Positions 19,201 to 27,260 are shown, numbered from the stretch's first letter. The stretch: 64,000 bases of DNA from CADEED01 sp041395625 (GCA_041395625.1 JAWLAE010000004.1:1-64000); one strand, 5' to 3'. Numbers and translations: made by a program. Notes: generated by a model not told the origin, from the letters alone.

Positions 19201-19286
19201 TCATCGGCGGCCTGATCACGTCGACTGCGCTCACGTTGATCGTGCTGCCGATCCTGTTCCGACGCTTCGGGTTGTCGCGCGCATGA
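16224..19286 (+). CDS. RND efflux pump, heavy-metal (CusA/CzcA) subfamily
   Basis: 1020 residues. It has the RND plan: TM1 (LIIALAALGLIIAGTLALL), PIDAFPDISTTQ, a large periplasmic loop, TM2-7, a second loop and TM8-12. FLGKSFIPTLDEGDVLVQIAKLPS is the signature of HME-type pumps. The TM4 proton-relay stretch reads AIGMLVDAAVVVVEN, i.e. the CusA-like pattern with one Asp and Glu, not the Asp-Phe-Gly start of CzcA. Monovalent copper/silver or a broader substrate is therefore possible; the specificity is not settled. It exports from periplasm or cytoplasm across the outer membrane together with the adaptor and the TolC-like protein. The stop overlaps the next start (ATGA). Confidence 0.93.
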   Translation: MIARLIAFALTQRLIIALAALGLIIAGTLALLRLPIDAFPDISTTQTKIILKAPGMTPEEIEARIVVPIEQELLGIPNQTILRSMAKYGIADITIDFADSTEIYWARQQVSERLAAVMSDLPDSVSGGLAPIATPLSDVFMFTLEGPLPLAERRALIDWVIRPRLRTLEGVADVNALGGFVRTFEVQPDMTALVARGLSLEDVRQALEANNRGDGAGRVTAGEESLPIRIDSTVKSLEDIGAIAIRKDRAGVVRVADVATVSYGTLTRYGAVTRNGVEEATQGIVIALRGANARTVVAGVRAELAEIAKTLPEGIEIVPFYDRSALVDRATGTVTKALLEAAVLIIILLVLFLGDLRAALVVTLALPLAALATFLVMERVGLSANLMSLGGLAVAIGMLVDAAVVVVENVVARLGDPVRNERKPVLHVIFRAVKEVAAPVIGGIMIIAVVFLPLLTLQGLEGKLFRPVALTIVIALVASLLLSFTVIPVLASLVLRREAHQDPWLMRKLTPPFMRLLDWSMVHSKVVLGVAAAGVVAALVAFPFLGKSFIPTLDEGDVLVQIAKLPSISLEDSARIDLDVQREIFRTTPEVKNIIARLGSDELGLDPMSLNDTDTFLELKPASEWRGSKDEIIASLREVGASFPGLAFGFTQPIEMRVSEMLTGTRGDVAVKIFGPELDELNRLALAIQAALQDIGGAEDVMYLANDSMQYVRVDLDRTVLGATSGNAENVQRELRALVEGERIGSVLTGGRRVPLMIRGSDDYRQSIESIGAAPVGGEAGAGTPLTVTAGLSVTQGPVKLERENSSRFSVVTANVEGRDLVGFVEEARAAVAAAVPLPAGYRLTWGGEFQNQQRAAARLALVVPIALGFVFLLLFATLGSLRQATLVLANIPFALVGGIAALAVSGEYLSVPASIGFIALMGIAVLNGLVLVGYFNQLLARGVSLADTVRGGVLRRLRPVLMTASITAFGLVPLLFATGPGSEVQRPLAVVVIGGLITSTALTLIVLPILFRRFGLSRA

Positions 19287-19600
19287 ATACGCTCCCGGAT
19301 CTCGTGGCATTGAATCTTGCGTTCCCGGCCTCGATAGAAGAGGAGATCGTCGACTTCTGTCACGATCAGGGACCGCTGCTTACCGGATTCACTATCTCGG
19401 CGGCCGAAGGTTTCGGCGAAGGTGTGCGTCTGCATGCGGCATCCGAGGTCGTGCTCGGGCGTGCCAAACGCCGGCTGTTGACTGCAGTTGTACCGAGCGC
19501 GAATGTGGAGCCACTGCTTGCCTCGTTGCGCAGTTCGCTGCCGTCGCCGGAAATCGTCTATTGGACCACCCCGATTCTGAGCTTCGGGAGGCTGGCATGA
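19283..19600 (+). CDS. DUF3240 family protein
   Basis: 105 residues, ferredoxin-like in pattern: LVALNLAFPASIEEEIVDFCHDQ, then GFTISAAEGFGEGVRLHAASEVVLGRAKRRLLTAVV and a C-terminal PEIVYWTTPILSFGRL. Small DUF3240 proteins are known companions of heavy-metal RND pumps and resemble PII-like regulators, though their role is unproven. The ATG overlaps the pump stop, and its own stop overlaps the following TolC-family start, so all three are translationally coupled. Confidence 0.85.
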   Translation: MNTLPDLVALNLAFPASIEEEIVDFCHDQGPLLTGFTISAAEGFGEGVRLHAASEVVLGRAKRRLLTAVVPSANVEPLLASLRSSLPSPEIVYWTTPILSFGRLA

Positions 19601-20868
19601 AAGAAGCAGATCGTCCCGTTGCGCGTCAAGGTATCTGGTTGTTAGTGCTGATGGCCATGTCGGTCGCGCCGGCAGTCGGCTATGCGGCGCCGCCGCTGCC
19701 ACCAGCAGATCGCCTGAGCAGCGCCATCGCCGCGGCACCCGAAACTCGTGCCGCCCAGGCGCGGCTCCAGCAAGCCCAGAGCGAAGCTCGCCTGCTCCAT
19801 TTGGGGCCATACGAGTGGACGCTGAGCGGCGCTGGCGCCAGACGCAATATCGATGGCGAAGGTCGCTACCACGAATGGGAGACGGCACTCGAGCGACCGG
19901 TGCGCTTGCCTGGCAAAGCGGCGTTGGACCGCGAGCTTGGTAGATTGGCAATCGTCCGGGCAAACGCCGAGCTGCAGTTGGCTCAGCGTTCCGCAAGACT
20001 CGAGATTCTCGCGGCCTGGTTCACCTGCGTGCAGGCTGCCGAGCGTGCTGCGTTGCTTGACCAAGATCTTGCCTTTCTGCAGCGAGCTTTCGATACGATC
20101 GCCACACGTCGCCGTGGTGGTGATCTCGCAGAGTACGATGAGGCACTGGCGGGGGCCGAGCTGGCGGCCCTCCGCGCCACGGCGACCGCCGCTCGAATGA
20201 CTGCGATCGACGCGTCCAGACTGCTGGCGACGCGTCTCGAGGTCAGCAACTGCGAGGTGCCGAACTGGGATGCACCAGTCCGTGTGTCCGGCGGTCACTA
20301 CGTCGATGCCCATTTGGGCGAGCAGAATGTTACGGCTGATCCGACCGTGCAGGCGAGTGCCGGCGTGGTCGAGACCGCAAGCATCACTGCCGAACGAGTG
20401 CGCCGGGAGCGTTGGCCGGACCCCACGCTCGGCGTCACGTACGGACGAGAACGCGGCGGCGAGGAACAGCTCGGCGGGCTCTCGATCAGTATTCCGCTCG
20501 GATTCCGACGGCGTACTGCCGAGGTTGCCAAGGCTGAGGCGGCAGCAGCCGTAGCGCTGGCCGATCATGACATGGTACGCGCCGATGTCAGGCGACAATG
20601 GCTGCAGGTAGAAGCTGAACGGCGTCGCACGCTCGAAGTCTGGCTCGCGCTCGCGGCCGCCGAGAGTCAGCAGCGCCGCGCCGCCGAATTGAGCCGCCGT
20701 GCATTCGAACTCGGCGAGCTGTCTTTGTCCGAATCGCTCCTTGTTACTCGTATGGCCCTGCAAGCGCGCCTTGCCGAACGTGAAGCGGCGCTGGCAGCGT
20801 GGCATGCGGTCGCGGTTGGCGAAGCTTATGCATCGACAGCGCTCGCACAGCCACCTGACGCGGATTGA
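19597..20868 (+). CDS. TolC-family outer-membrane efflux channel
   Basis: 423 residues from ATG 19597, overlapping the preceding stop. It has a signal peptide (LLVLMAMSVAPAVGYA) and long Ala/Gln/Glu/Arg-rich helices typical of the outer-membrane efflux protein repeat: AAPETRAAQARLQQAQSEARLL, an inverted repeat of the same design in the second half (VETASITAERVRRERWPDPTLGV), and GGLSISIPLGFRRRTAEVAKAEA. It forms the outer-membrane duct of the efflux complex, consistent with CusC/CzcC. It is the last gene of the operon. Confidence 0.9.
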   Translation: MKEADRPVARQGIWLLVLMAMSVAPAVGYAAPPLPPADRLSSAIAAAPETRAAQARLQQAQSEARLLHLGPYEWTLSGAGARRNIDGEGRYHEWETALERPVRLPGKAALDRELGRLAIVRANAELQLAQRSARLEILAAWFTCVQAAERAALLDQDLAFLQRAFDTIATRRRGGDLAEYDEALAGAELAALRATATAARMTAIDASRLLATRLEVSNCEVPNWDAPVRVSGGHYVDAHLGEQNVTADPTVQASAGVVETASITAERVRRERWPDPTLGVTYGRERGGEEQLGGLSISIPLGFRRRTAEVAKAEAAAAVALADHDMVRADVRRQWLQVEAERRRTLEVWLALAAAESQQRRAAELSRRAFELGELSLSESLLVTRMALQARLAEREAALAAWHAVAVGEAYASTALAQPPDAD

Positions 20869-20890
20869 ACGGCTTGCGCCCGCGTAACCG

Positions 20891-21541
20891 CTACTTCGCC
20901 GGCTTGTTCTTCAGTACCTGCAATTCCCGGTTGAGCGAATCGATCAGCAGCTCTTCATAGTAGCTGGGCTTGGCAATTTCTTTGGCGCGCGCGACGAACT
21001 GCAGCATCTCCTCGGGATCCTGCCTGGTCGGGCAGCCCTTGAAATCGCCAGCGAGTACGGTGGCTGGGTAGCCGAGCAATCCGGCGCGCCGGCCGTAGAG
21101 GGCCGATTGGTAGATCAACTCAGCAGCGCGGCAGGGATTCTTCTGCGCCTTGTAAGCGCCCGACAGATAAAGATATCCCGTGACGAACAACGACTGCGGA
21201 TAGTTGGCGGCGGCCGACTTCTCGATGTACGGAATCGCTTCTTCCACCCGGCCGGAATAGGTGAGCACCCGAGCAAGGAGATACTGGATGCGAGGGTTGT
21301 TGGGATCGCGTTTGAGTTCGTCCTTGCAGGCTTTGATGCCGGCCGGCAGATCCATCTCCGGGCGCTCGAGGCCAGGCACTACTTTATTGGGGTCGTCGGG
21401 GTGACCAGCCAGTTGGTCGCACTTGGTGACATTCTCGGAAAAGGTGCTCGGATCGAACGACTGCCACGATGGCGTCGTAGTCTGGGATTGCGCCGGAAGC
21501 GCGACAGCTAGCGCGACACTGACGAGCAGGAAAGCCTTCAT
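20891..21541 (-). CDS. Exported TPR/Sel1-like repeat protein
   Basis: 216 residues from ATG 21541, where a signal peptide (MKAFLLVSVALAVALPAQSQ) begins. Middle repeats have the TPR/Sel1 rhythm: ACKDELKRDPNNPRIQYLLARVLTYSGRVEEAIPYIEKSAAANYPQSLFVTGYLYLSGAY. Four or so Cys residues occur in the mature part. It is probably a periplasmic scaffold for protein interaction; the partner is unknown. It is convergent with the efflux operon and apparently monocistronic. Confidence 0.75.
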   Translation of the reverse strand: MKAFLLVSVALAVALPAQSQTTTPSWQSFDPSTFSENVTKCDQLAGHPDDPNKVVPGLERPEMDLPAGIKACKDELKRDPNNPRIQYLLARVLTYSGRVEEAIPYIEKSAAANYPQSLFVTGYLYLSGAYKAQKNPCRAAELIYQSALYGRRAGLLGYPATVLAGDFKGCPTRQDPEEMLQFVARAKEIAKPSYYEELLIDSLNRELQVLKNKPAK

Positions 21542-21667
21542 ATCGATGTCTCCTCGGTACTGACCAGAGCATTCTGGCACCGATGTTGTGAGACATGCGA
21601 GCATTGCGCAGGTGCGCAGCTCGTCAGGGCCGACTGCCGGACAGGCTGACTCGCCCGCTTGCGCTAC

Positions 21668-21904
21668 TCAGGCGGCGTCGCCCTCTGCCAGCGAGTCGAG
21701 CGCGGCTGCGGTGCGCTTGTTCTGGTTCTTCAGCTTTTCGATCTGCGCCCGCAACTTGTTCGCTTCCGCAGTCGAGCCGTTCTGCAAGTCACCGAGTGCC
21801 GCGAGCTCGGCGCGCAGTCGAGCGATCTGCTCGTTCACGATGGAGTAGCGCAACTCGAGTTCGCCAATGCGGCGTTCAACCATTGTTTCGGTCATGTCTG
21901 CCAT
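21668..21904 (-). CDS. Small coiled-coil protein (SlyX-like pattern)
   Basis: 78 residues, heptad-rich throughout: VERRIGELELRYSIVNEQIARLRAEL and EANKLRAQIEKLKNQN. The N-terminal third recalls SlyX (ERIEELE pattern followed by a second helix), but the PPHY tail of SlyX is absent, so the name is not applied. It carries no signal peptide. A Crp-family-like palindrome (21991-22006) is centred about 94 bases upstream of the ATG, suggesting cAMP-type regulation. Confidence 0.65.
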   Translation of the reverse strand: MADMTETMVERRIGELELRYSIVNEQIARLRAELAALGDLQNGSTAEANKLRAQIEKLKNQNKRTAAALDSLAEGDAA

Positions 21905-21990
21905 GGATCACCTGCACAATTCCGTCGGAGCGAGTCGAATAGGATGTTGCGCGCGACCAGCGGGCAAAGTCAGGCGTGCGTTGCACGATT

Positions 21991-22006
21991 TGTGAGCTCT
22001 ATCACC
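21991..22006. promoter_or_regulatory. Crp-family palindrome (TGTGA-N6-TCACC)
   Basis: TGTGAGCTCTATCACC matches the Crp/Vfr consensus half-sites TGTGA and TCACA in 9 of 10 positions. It lies upstream of the minus-strand coiled-coil gene (start 21904) and downstream of the gene ending at 22069, an intergenic position consistent with function. Confidence 0.55.
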
Positions 22007-22068
22007 AAGTGAGGCTGACGCGCTGCCTGCTGCCACAGCGCGTCGGCCCAGCTACCGAACGCCGAACA

Positions 22069-22410
22069 TTAATTGGACTTGGCTTTCTCGATCGCCTTGC
22101 GCAATGTATGGGTCTTGTTGTCGATGCGCTTCTGCTCCGCCCGAGTGATCTCGCCGTCGGCGGCTGCGAACCGTTTCATCTTCTTGAGATCCTGGTTGAG
22201 ATGTCGCAGGCGCTTGGCTTCGGCTGCTGAGATCCCCGCGGGTCGTTCAGGGGCAATCGGCCTGGCGACGCGCGTCGGCGCCGCGCGTTGAACCGCCACC
22301 GCGCTCGACGCCAGCCGTTCGTTCGCTTGCGCGAGGTTGGTGAACGGCAGCACAGCCATCACGCCTGCAGCCGCCAGACCACACGTCAGTCCCGAATTTG
22401 ACTTAACCAT
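22069..22410 (-). CDS. Small exported basic protein with EF-hand-like motif
   Basis: 113 residues from ATG 22410 (GGAGAAAT ahead of it). The signal peptide is VKSNSGLTCGLAAAGVMAVLPFTNLAQA. The mature part is Ala/Arg/Pro-rich, then helical with AAADGEITRAEQKRIDNKTHTLRKAIEK, resembling a single EF-hand-like Asp-Gly-x-Ile-Thr-x-x-Glu segment found in small secreted bacterial proteins. It may be periplasmic or surface-associated; function unknown. The upstream region is shared with the divergent GGDEF-EAL gene and holds a perfect Crp palindrome. Confidence 0.7.
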   Translation of the reverse strand: MVKSNSGLTCGLAAAGVMAVLPFTNLAQANERLASSAVAVQRAAPTRVARPIAPERPAGISAAEAKRLRHLNQDLKKMKRFAAADGEITRAEQKRIDNKTHTLRKAIEKAKSN

Positions 22411-22594
22411 CTGATTTCTCCAATCGATCGCATGCAGACCCACATTGGGCCGATAGCTGCAATAACGAGCGGGAACCAGGTGAGTTGACTGTGCTGATCG
22501 CGTAGAACGGCCCGCCGATTGCGCGAAATGTGCACAGGCGCAAGGCCCACTATGTCCAGTCAAGGCAAACTCCGAGGCTGTTAGCTCCTTAGTC

Positions 22595-22610
22595 TGTGAC
22601 CAGCATCACA
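22595..22610. promoter_or_regulatory. Perfect Crp-family palindrome (TGTGA-N6-TCACA)
   Basis: TGTGACCAGCATCACA has both consensus half-sites intact. It ends 10 bases before the GTG of the GGDEF-EAL gene (22621) and 185 bases from the divergent start at 22410. So close to the start codon it would suit repression of the c-di-GMP gene or activation of the divergent gene. Confidence 0.7.
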
Positions 22611-22620
22611 CTAGCAATTC

Positions 22621-25365
22621 GTGACTAAACCGCAAAACTCAACGCCGGAACGGCGGGTGTCGATCGTCGAGCGAGCCAAAGTGCTGTTCGTCGAGTTCGG
22701 TCAGACGCCGCTCATCGTCGCTGGCGCTATTGCCGGAGTCGCGCTGATTGTTTTCTTCATCTGGTCACAACAAGCCTGGGTAGCTGATGTCAAGGCGGCC
22801 GAGCGACGTGCGCTCGAAACCCAGGTGGAGCAGCTGCGCCGCGGCTATCGCAGTGAGCTCGACGACCTATACTCTGCGGTCGGCGACTACGCGATCTGGA
22901 CTGAAACGGCAGAGATGATACGTGGCAATCGTCCTGACTACTGGGGCGACGCGCTCGACGCCAGTTCGCTCGCGCGCCTCGAGGTGGACAAGTTCATCCT
23001 GCTCAATACTGATTTTCAAACGCGCTTGTCGGTCGCCGTGGAAGGCGAAACCGAGAAGATGGTACCGGTGGATCCGCTGTTCGTCGCGGCGATCCGCGCC
23101 GCCGCAGAGAAAGGCGAGTTGAGCAACTCGGACGATTCCATACGCGGCATCATTTCGCTCGCGCGCGGGCAGTTCATGTTCGTCGCCCGTCCCGTATTCG
23201 AGAACAGCGCAATCGGTGTGCCAGTTGGGTATGCAGCATTCGCGCGCTTGCTGTCGGCGCGGGCCGCGAACCGTGTCGCGAAATTCTCGCCGTGGCAAAT
23301 CGACGGATTCACGGCTGATCAATTCGCGGCGGCGGTCTCCTCGGGCTCCGCAGGGCAATGGGCCGCCGGCAATCAGAACGCAACGCATGATTCAATGGTC
23401 CGGCAGGATGAGGCCGACATCGCTTATGGCTACTTGCGCCTCGCTGATCTCGTTGGCAAGCCTGTCTGGTTGCTGCGCGTAGCAGTGCCGCGAGCCGCCT
23501 ACGCCCGCGCCGCCAGTACTGCGAATGCCCAGCGGCTCACGCTGGCAGGTATGTGCGCGATCTTCGCTTTCATCGGGGGCTTGTGGGCGTATCGATGGAA
23601 GCGGTTGAAAAGCGCCAGTAGCGCGATGGAGCAGCGCTACCGTGCGATCATCGAGCAGGCCGACGAAGGCGTGCTGATAGTCGACGCCGATACCAAGCAG
23701 GTCGTAGAGGGCAATCGCGCGATGCAGCGGCTGACGTCATTGTCGTCGGCGGACCTGCGCAACTACACCTTGGAGCAGTTGCTGAGCGTGCCAGCGGGCA
23801 TGGACGGCACGTTGCTGACGCGGCTGATCGACGGCAGCGGCTCGAAATCGACTGAGCTCGCCCTGCAGACAGCGGATGGCGGTTTGCGCCCAGTCGAAGT
23901 CACCTGCACCGACATCGAGATGATCAACGACCGCCTGCTGGCCCTGGTCGTGCGTGACCTCAGCGTACGCAAGAAGGCTGAACTGCAATTGATCGCCAAG
24001 CAGAAGCATCTCGACCGGCTGGCCCATCACGATCAGTTGACGGGTCTGCCAAACAGGCTGTTCCTGCAGGCGCATCTGCCGGGTGCGATCGAGCGCGCCG
24101 CGCAGGACAAGCGGCTGTTGGCCGTGCTGTTCCTGGATCTCGATCGATTCAAGCACATCAACGATTCGCAGGGCCACGAGGTGGGCGACAAGCTGCTGCA
24201 GGAGATTGCCAAGCGCGTGCGTAGCGCTGTCCGGCCCGACGATGTCGTGGTGCGAATGGGCGGCGACGAGTTCGTCGTCGTGTTGCATGGCGCCAAGAAC
24301 CACGACGAGATCAACAGCGCGGCGGGTCGAATCAACTCGGTCATGGCCGCGCCGCTGGTGATCGACGGGCGCGCAATTGCTACCACTGTCAGCATCGGCG
24401 TGAGTGTCTTTCCGCGCGATGGCGCTACGATGGGCGAGCTGCTCAAGCACTCCGATACGGCCATGTATCAGGCGAAGGATTCTGGTCGTAACAACTTCCA
24501 GGTCTTCAGCCCTCTGATGGATCGGCAGATCAAGGAACGAGTAGCGGTCGAAACAGCGCTGCGGGCCGCGATCAAGCTCAACCAGTTCGAAGTGCACTAC
24601 CAACCGATCATCAACATTTCCAGTCGGCGTCTGGCAGGCATGGAGGCTTTGATCCGCTGGAAGCACCCCACGCAGGGCTACATTCCGCCGATGCGCTTCA
24701 TCGAGATCGCCGAAGATACCGGGCTGATTCTGCCGATTGGCCATTTCGTGCTCAGCACGGTGGCGCGCGATCTCGTTAGTTGGCGCAATCAGGGCCTCAA
24801 GGTGGTGCCGGTCGCAGTCAATATTTCGGCGGTACAGCTCGAGCGCACCAATCTTCGCGATGTCATTCATCGCCTGCTGGTACAGCACGAGTTGAGCCCC
24901 GAGCTGCTGCAGCTGGAACTTACCGAGGGCTCGTTGTTCGAGAAGCGGACGGGTGAGTTCCGCGAGGATGCGCTCGAGCAGCTGCGCGAACTTGGCGTCA
25001 AGATCGCCATCGACGATTTCGGCACGGGCTACTCGAGTTTGCTGTACCTCAAGCGCTGGCGCGTGGATGCATTGAAGATCGATCGGGGGTTCATCAATGA
25101 CATCGTGACGGACCCGTCGGATTTCGCGATCGTCAGTGCGATTATCGCGATGGCACGCAATCTCAATATCCAGGTGGTGGCGGAGGGCATCGAGGGTTAT
25201 CAACAACTCGAGATGCTGCGCGTGATGGGCTGTCAACTGGCGCAGGGCTTCCTGTTCGCCAAGCCCGCACCTGCGGCCGATGCTGCACGTTTCCTGCACG
25301 CCCAGTCCGTAGACGCAGCCGCCGATCGATGGGTGCAGCCGACCCTCGCCGACACCGGAACCTGA
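22621..25365 (+). CDS. CHASE4-PAS-GGDEF-EAL cyclic-di-GMP enzyme
   Basis: 914 residues with a GTG start. Order: TM1 (about 30-49), periplasmic CHASE4-like sensor (DDLYSAVGDYAIW, about 60-290), TM2 (about 304-325), PAS (from about 337, RAIIEQADEGVLIVDADT), GGDEF domain with intact GGDEF at 547-551 and an inhibitory RxxD (RPDD) five residues before it, then EAL domain with EALIRWKHP from 675, DDFGTGYSSL near 798 and AEGIEGYQQLE. Motifs for both diguanylate cyclase and phosphodiesterase activity are present, so it could make or break c-di-GMP in response to a periplasmic signal. There is no clear ribosome binding site; a Crp palindrome sits directly before the start. Confidence 0.93.
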   Translation: MTKPQNSTPERRVSIVERAKVLFVEFGQTPLIVAGAIAGVALIVFFIWSQQAWVADVKAAERRALETQVEQLRRGYRSELDDLYSAVGDYAIWTETAEMIRGNRPDYWGDALDASSLARLEVDKFILLNTDFQTRLSVAVEGETEKMVPVDPLFVAAIRAAAEKGELSNSDDSIRGIISLARGQFMFVARPVFENSAIGVPVGYAAFARLLSARAANRVAKFSPWQIDGFTADQFAAAVSSGSAGQWAAGNQNATHDSMVRQDEADIAYGYLRLADLVGKPVWLLRVAVPRAAYARAASTANAQRLTLAGMCAIFAFIGGLWAYRWKRLKSASSAMEQRYRAIIEQADEGVLIVDADTKQVVEGNRAMQRLTSLSSADLRNYTLEQLLSVPAGMDGTLLTRLIDGSGSKSTELALQTADGGLRPVEVTCTDIEMINDRLLALVVRDLSVRKKAELQLIAKQKHLDRLAHHDQLTGLPNRLFLQAHLPGAIERAAQDKRLLAVLFLDLDRFKHINDSQGHEVGDKLLQEIAKRVRSAVRPDDVVVRMGGDEFVVVLHGAKNHDEINSAAGRINSVMAAPLVIDGRAIATTVSIGVSVFPRDGATMGELLKHSDTAMYQAKDSGRNNFQVFSPLMDRQIKERVAVETALRAAIKLNQFEVHYQPIINISSRRLAGMEALIRWKHPTQGYIPPMRFIEIAEDTGLILPIGHFVLSTVARDLVSWRNQGLKVVPVAVNISAVQLERTNLRDVIHRLLVQHELSPELLQLELTEGSLFEKRTGEFREDALEQLRELGVKIAIDDFGTGYSSLLYLKRWRVDALKIDRGFINDIVTDPSDFAIVSAIIAMARNLNIQVVAEGIEGYQQLEMLRVMGCQLAQGFLFAKPAPAADAARFLHAQSVDAAADRWVQPTLADTGT

Positions 25366-25469
25366 AATCCGGTGTGAGCCGCTGCAAGCGGCTGCGTGGC
25401 TCCCGCCCGAAAATCTGAAATACTCCGCCCCTACAATGTGCCGACCCAGGTCCGGTTGGCGGAGTGGTC

Positions 25470-27260
25470 ATGCAGAGAAGAATTGTTGCATTGCTCGTCG
25501 CAGTCGTGAGCGTGAGCGCTACCGACATACCGCAAGTGACTGCCGAGACAGGTGCCGTTGTCCCGCACGAACAGTTGTCTGCCGTGCTTTGGATGCAACG
25601 AGCGCCAGAGTATCGTGCGAATGCGCTGCAGACCTGGCGCGCGGCTGCCGCTGCGCTGACCTATGCGGCCGGCGCGGGTACCGCTGCGGTCGAGCAGGAG
25701 ACCATGGCGCCGACGCGACTGGCGTCGCTCCCGACCGCCGTGATTTTGGATCTCGATGAGACCGTACTCGACAACTCGGTCTATCAGGCGCGCCTGATTC
25801 AGGCTGGCGAACGGTTCGACGCCGTGAGCTGGAACACTTGGGTGACCGGTGCGACCGCCGCTGCCGTACCCGGTGCACTCGAATTCGTGCGCGCCGCCCG
25901 CCTTGCGGGTCACCGAGTCCTGTATGTGACCAATCGAGACTGTCTCAATGTGCCAAGCGGCTCCAAAGACCATTGCCCGCAACTTACAGCCACGATGCGC
26001 AATCTGGCGGCACTGGGCTTCCCCGATGCGATGAATGCGGATAACTACTTTCTGCAGGGCTCCCGGCCAGAGTGGCAATCGTCTGCCAAGACCTTGCGTC
26101 GCGCCTGGATCGCCGAGCGTTACCGGATCGTGATGTCGATCGGTGATGACCTGGGCGATCTCGTCGATGGGCAGACGTTTGCCGCCCGCCGCGACGAATT
26201 GTCGACCCGCTTCGGGCTGCGGTGGTTCGTGCTGCCGAATCCGATGTATGGCTCCTGGGAGAGAGGCTATCCATCACTCGAGCAGAAATACGTGGGATTG
26301 TTAGTAACACCGGCGGCGCTCGAGCTCCCCGATACGCGGCGTTGGGACGCCGGGCAGCCGCGGGATCGACTGCGTGTGGCCACCTGGAACATAGAATACC
26401 TGATCATTCCCGCCACACATCTCGCGCTGCGCGAGGGCTGCCAGCAGGAAGGCGATCGCATCGCGGGCGCTGAACGAGCGCTGCCGTGCGCCGTGGCGGC
26501 GCGACCGCCGCGGTCCGAGGCGGACTTCGCTGCGCTACGCAAATATGCCGCGAAGCTCGATGCCGATGTGATCGCGCTACAGGAAGTGGATGGTCCCGAG
26601 GCGGCTGCCTTGGTGTTGCCGGGCTATGACTACTGCTTCACGAGTCGGGCGCACGTCCAGAAGAACGGCTTTGCCATCCGCCGTGGCCTGCCCTACCAAT
26701 GTGAACCCGAGTATCTGCCGCTGTCCCTCGATGATGAGGTGCGGCGCGGCGTGGTCGTGACGCTATTTCCAGGTACGAGGAACGAAATGCGGCTGATGGC
26801 CGTGCACCTCAAGTCCGGTTGTCCGGCCGGCCCGCTCACGCAACGGAATCGCTGGTGTCCTACGCTCGCCCGTCAGGTGGCACCGCTGGAAGACTGGATC
26901 GACAACGAGGCCCGTGCGGGGCGACGGTTTGCCGTGTTAGGTGATTTCAACCGGCGCCTCTCACTGGAGAAGCCGCCAGCTCGCGATGCTGCAGGTCGAA
27001 CGGTGGCCATCTGGCCCGAGATCGATGACCGCGATCCGCCTGCCGCGGATCTCGTTGATATCACGGCTGGTCGGAAGTTCATCGCCTGCAACAAGCGTGA
27101 TGGCTTCACCGAGTACGTGGATACGATGCTCGTCGGACGCGATCTCGCGCGCTCGATAGACCGGCGTCGCTTCGTGCGGGTAGCATTCGATGATGAGGAT
27201 GTCGGCGTACGCCAGCTATCCGATCATTGCCCAGTCGGAACGGAGCTACGCTTGCACTGA
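25470..27260 (+). CDS. Fusion: class C acid phosphatase (e(P4)-type HAD) + EEP-family nuclease/phosphatase
   Basis: 596 residues from ATG 25470 (GGAG 5 bases upstream; an in-frame GTG at 25464 overlaps it). A signal peptide (RRIVALLVAVVSVSA) is followed by an acid phosphatase/5'-nucleotidase of lipoprotein e(P4) type: VLWMQRAPEYRA, the four-Asp motif DLDETVLDN (about residue 94), VTNRD and SIGDDLGDL. From about residue 303 a complete endonuclease/exonuclease/phosphatase domain follows: ATWNIEYL, ALQEVDG, HLKSGC, GDFNRR and SDHCPV are all intact. No lipobox Cys is seen, unlike free e(P4). The EEP half closely resembles the lipoprotein encoded at 40620. It may degrade nucleic acid or nucleotides in the periplasm to nucleosides. 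It overlaps the convergent EEP gene by 37 bases. Confidence 0.9.
   Translation: MQRRIVALLVAVVSVSATDIPQVTAETGAVVPHEQLSAVLWMQRAPEYRANALQTWRAAAAALTYAAGAGTAAVEQETMAPTRLASLPTAVILDLDETVLDNSVYQARLIQAGERFDAVSWNTWVTGATAAAVPGALEFVRAARLAGHRVLYVTNRDCLNVPSGSKDHCPQLTATMRNLAALGFPDAMNADNYFLQGSRPEWQSSAKTLRRAWIAERYRIVMSIGDDLGDLVDGQTFAARRDELSTRFGLRWFVLPNPMYGSWERGYPSLEQKYVGLLVTPAALELPDTRRWDAGQPRDRLRVATWNIEYLIIPATHLALREGCQQEGDRIAGAERALPCAVAARPPRSEADFAALRKYAAKLDADVIALQEVDGPEAAALVLPGYDYCFTSRAHVQKNGFAIRRGLPYQCEPEYLPLSLDDEVRRGVVVTLFPGTRNEMRLMAVHLKSGCPAGPLTQRNRWCPTLARQVAPLEDWIDNEARAGRRFAVLGDFNRRLSLEKPPARDAAGRTVAIWPEIDDRDPPAADLVDITAGRKFIACNKRDGFTEYVDTMLVGRDLARSIDRRRFVRVAFDDEDVGVRQLSDHCPVGTELRLH

Noticed and set aside
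23737..25299. A 520-codon minus-strand frame opposite the GGDEF-EAL gene
   Set aside because: Composition rich in His, Gln and Arg, no signal or domain; the plus strand encodes intact GGDEF and EAL motifs.
25377..25393. Hairpin AGCCGCT-GCA-AGCGGCT after the GGDEF-EAL gene
   Set aside because: Short 7-bp stem with no T-run; too weak to call a terminator.
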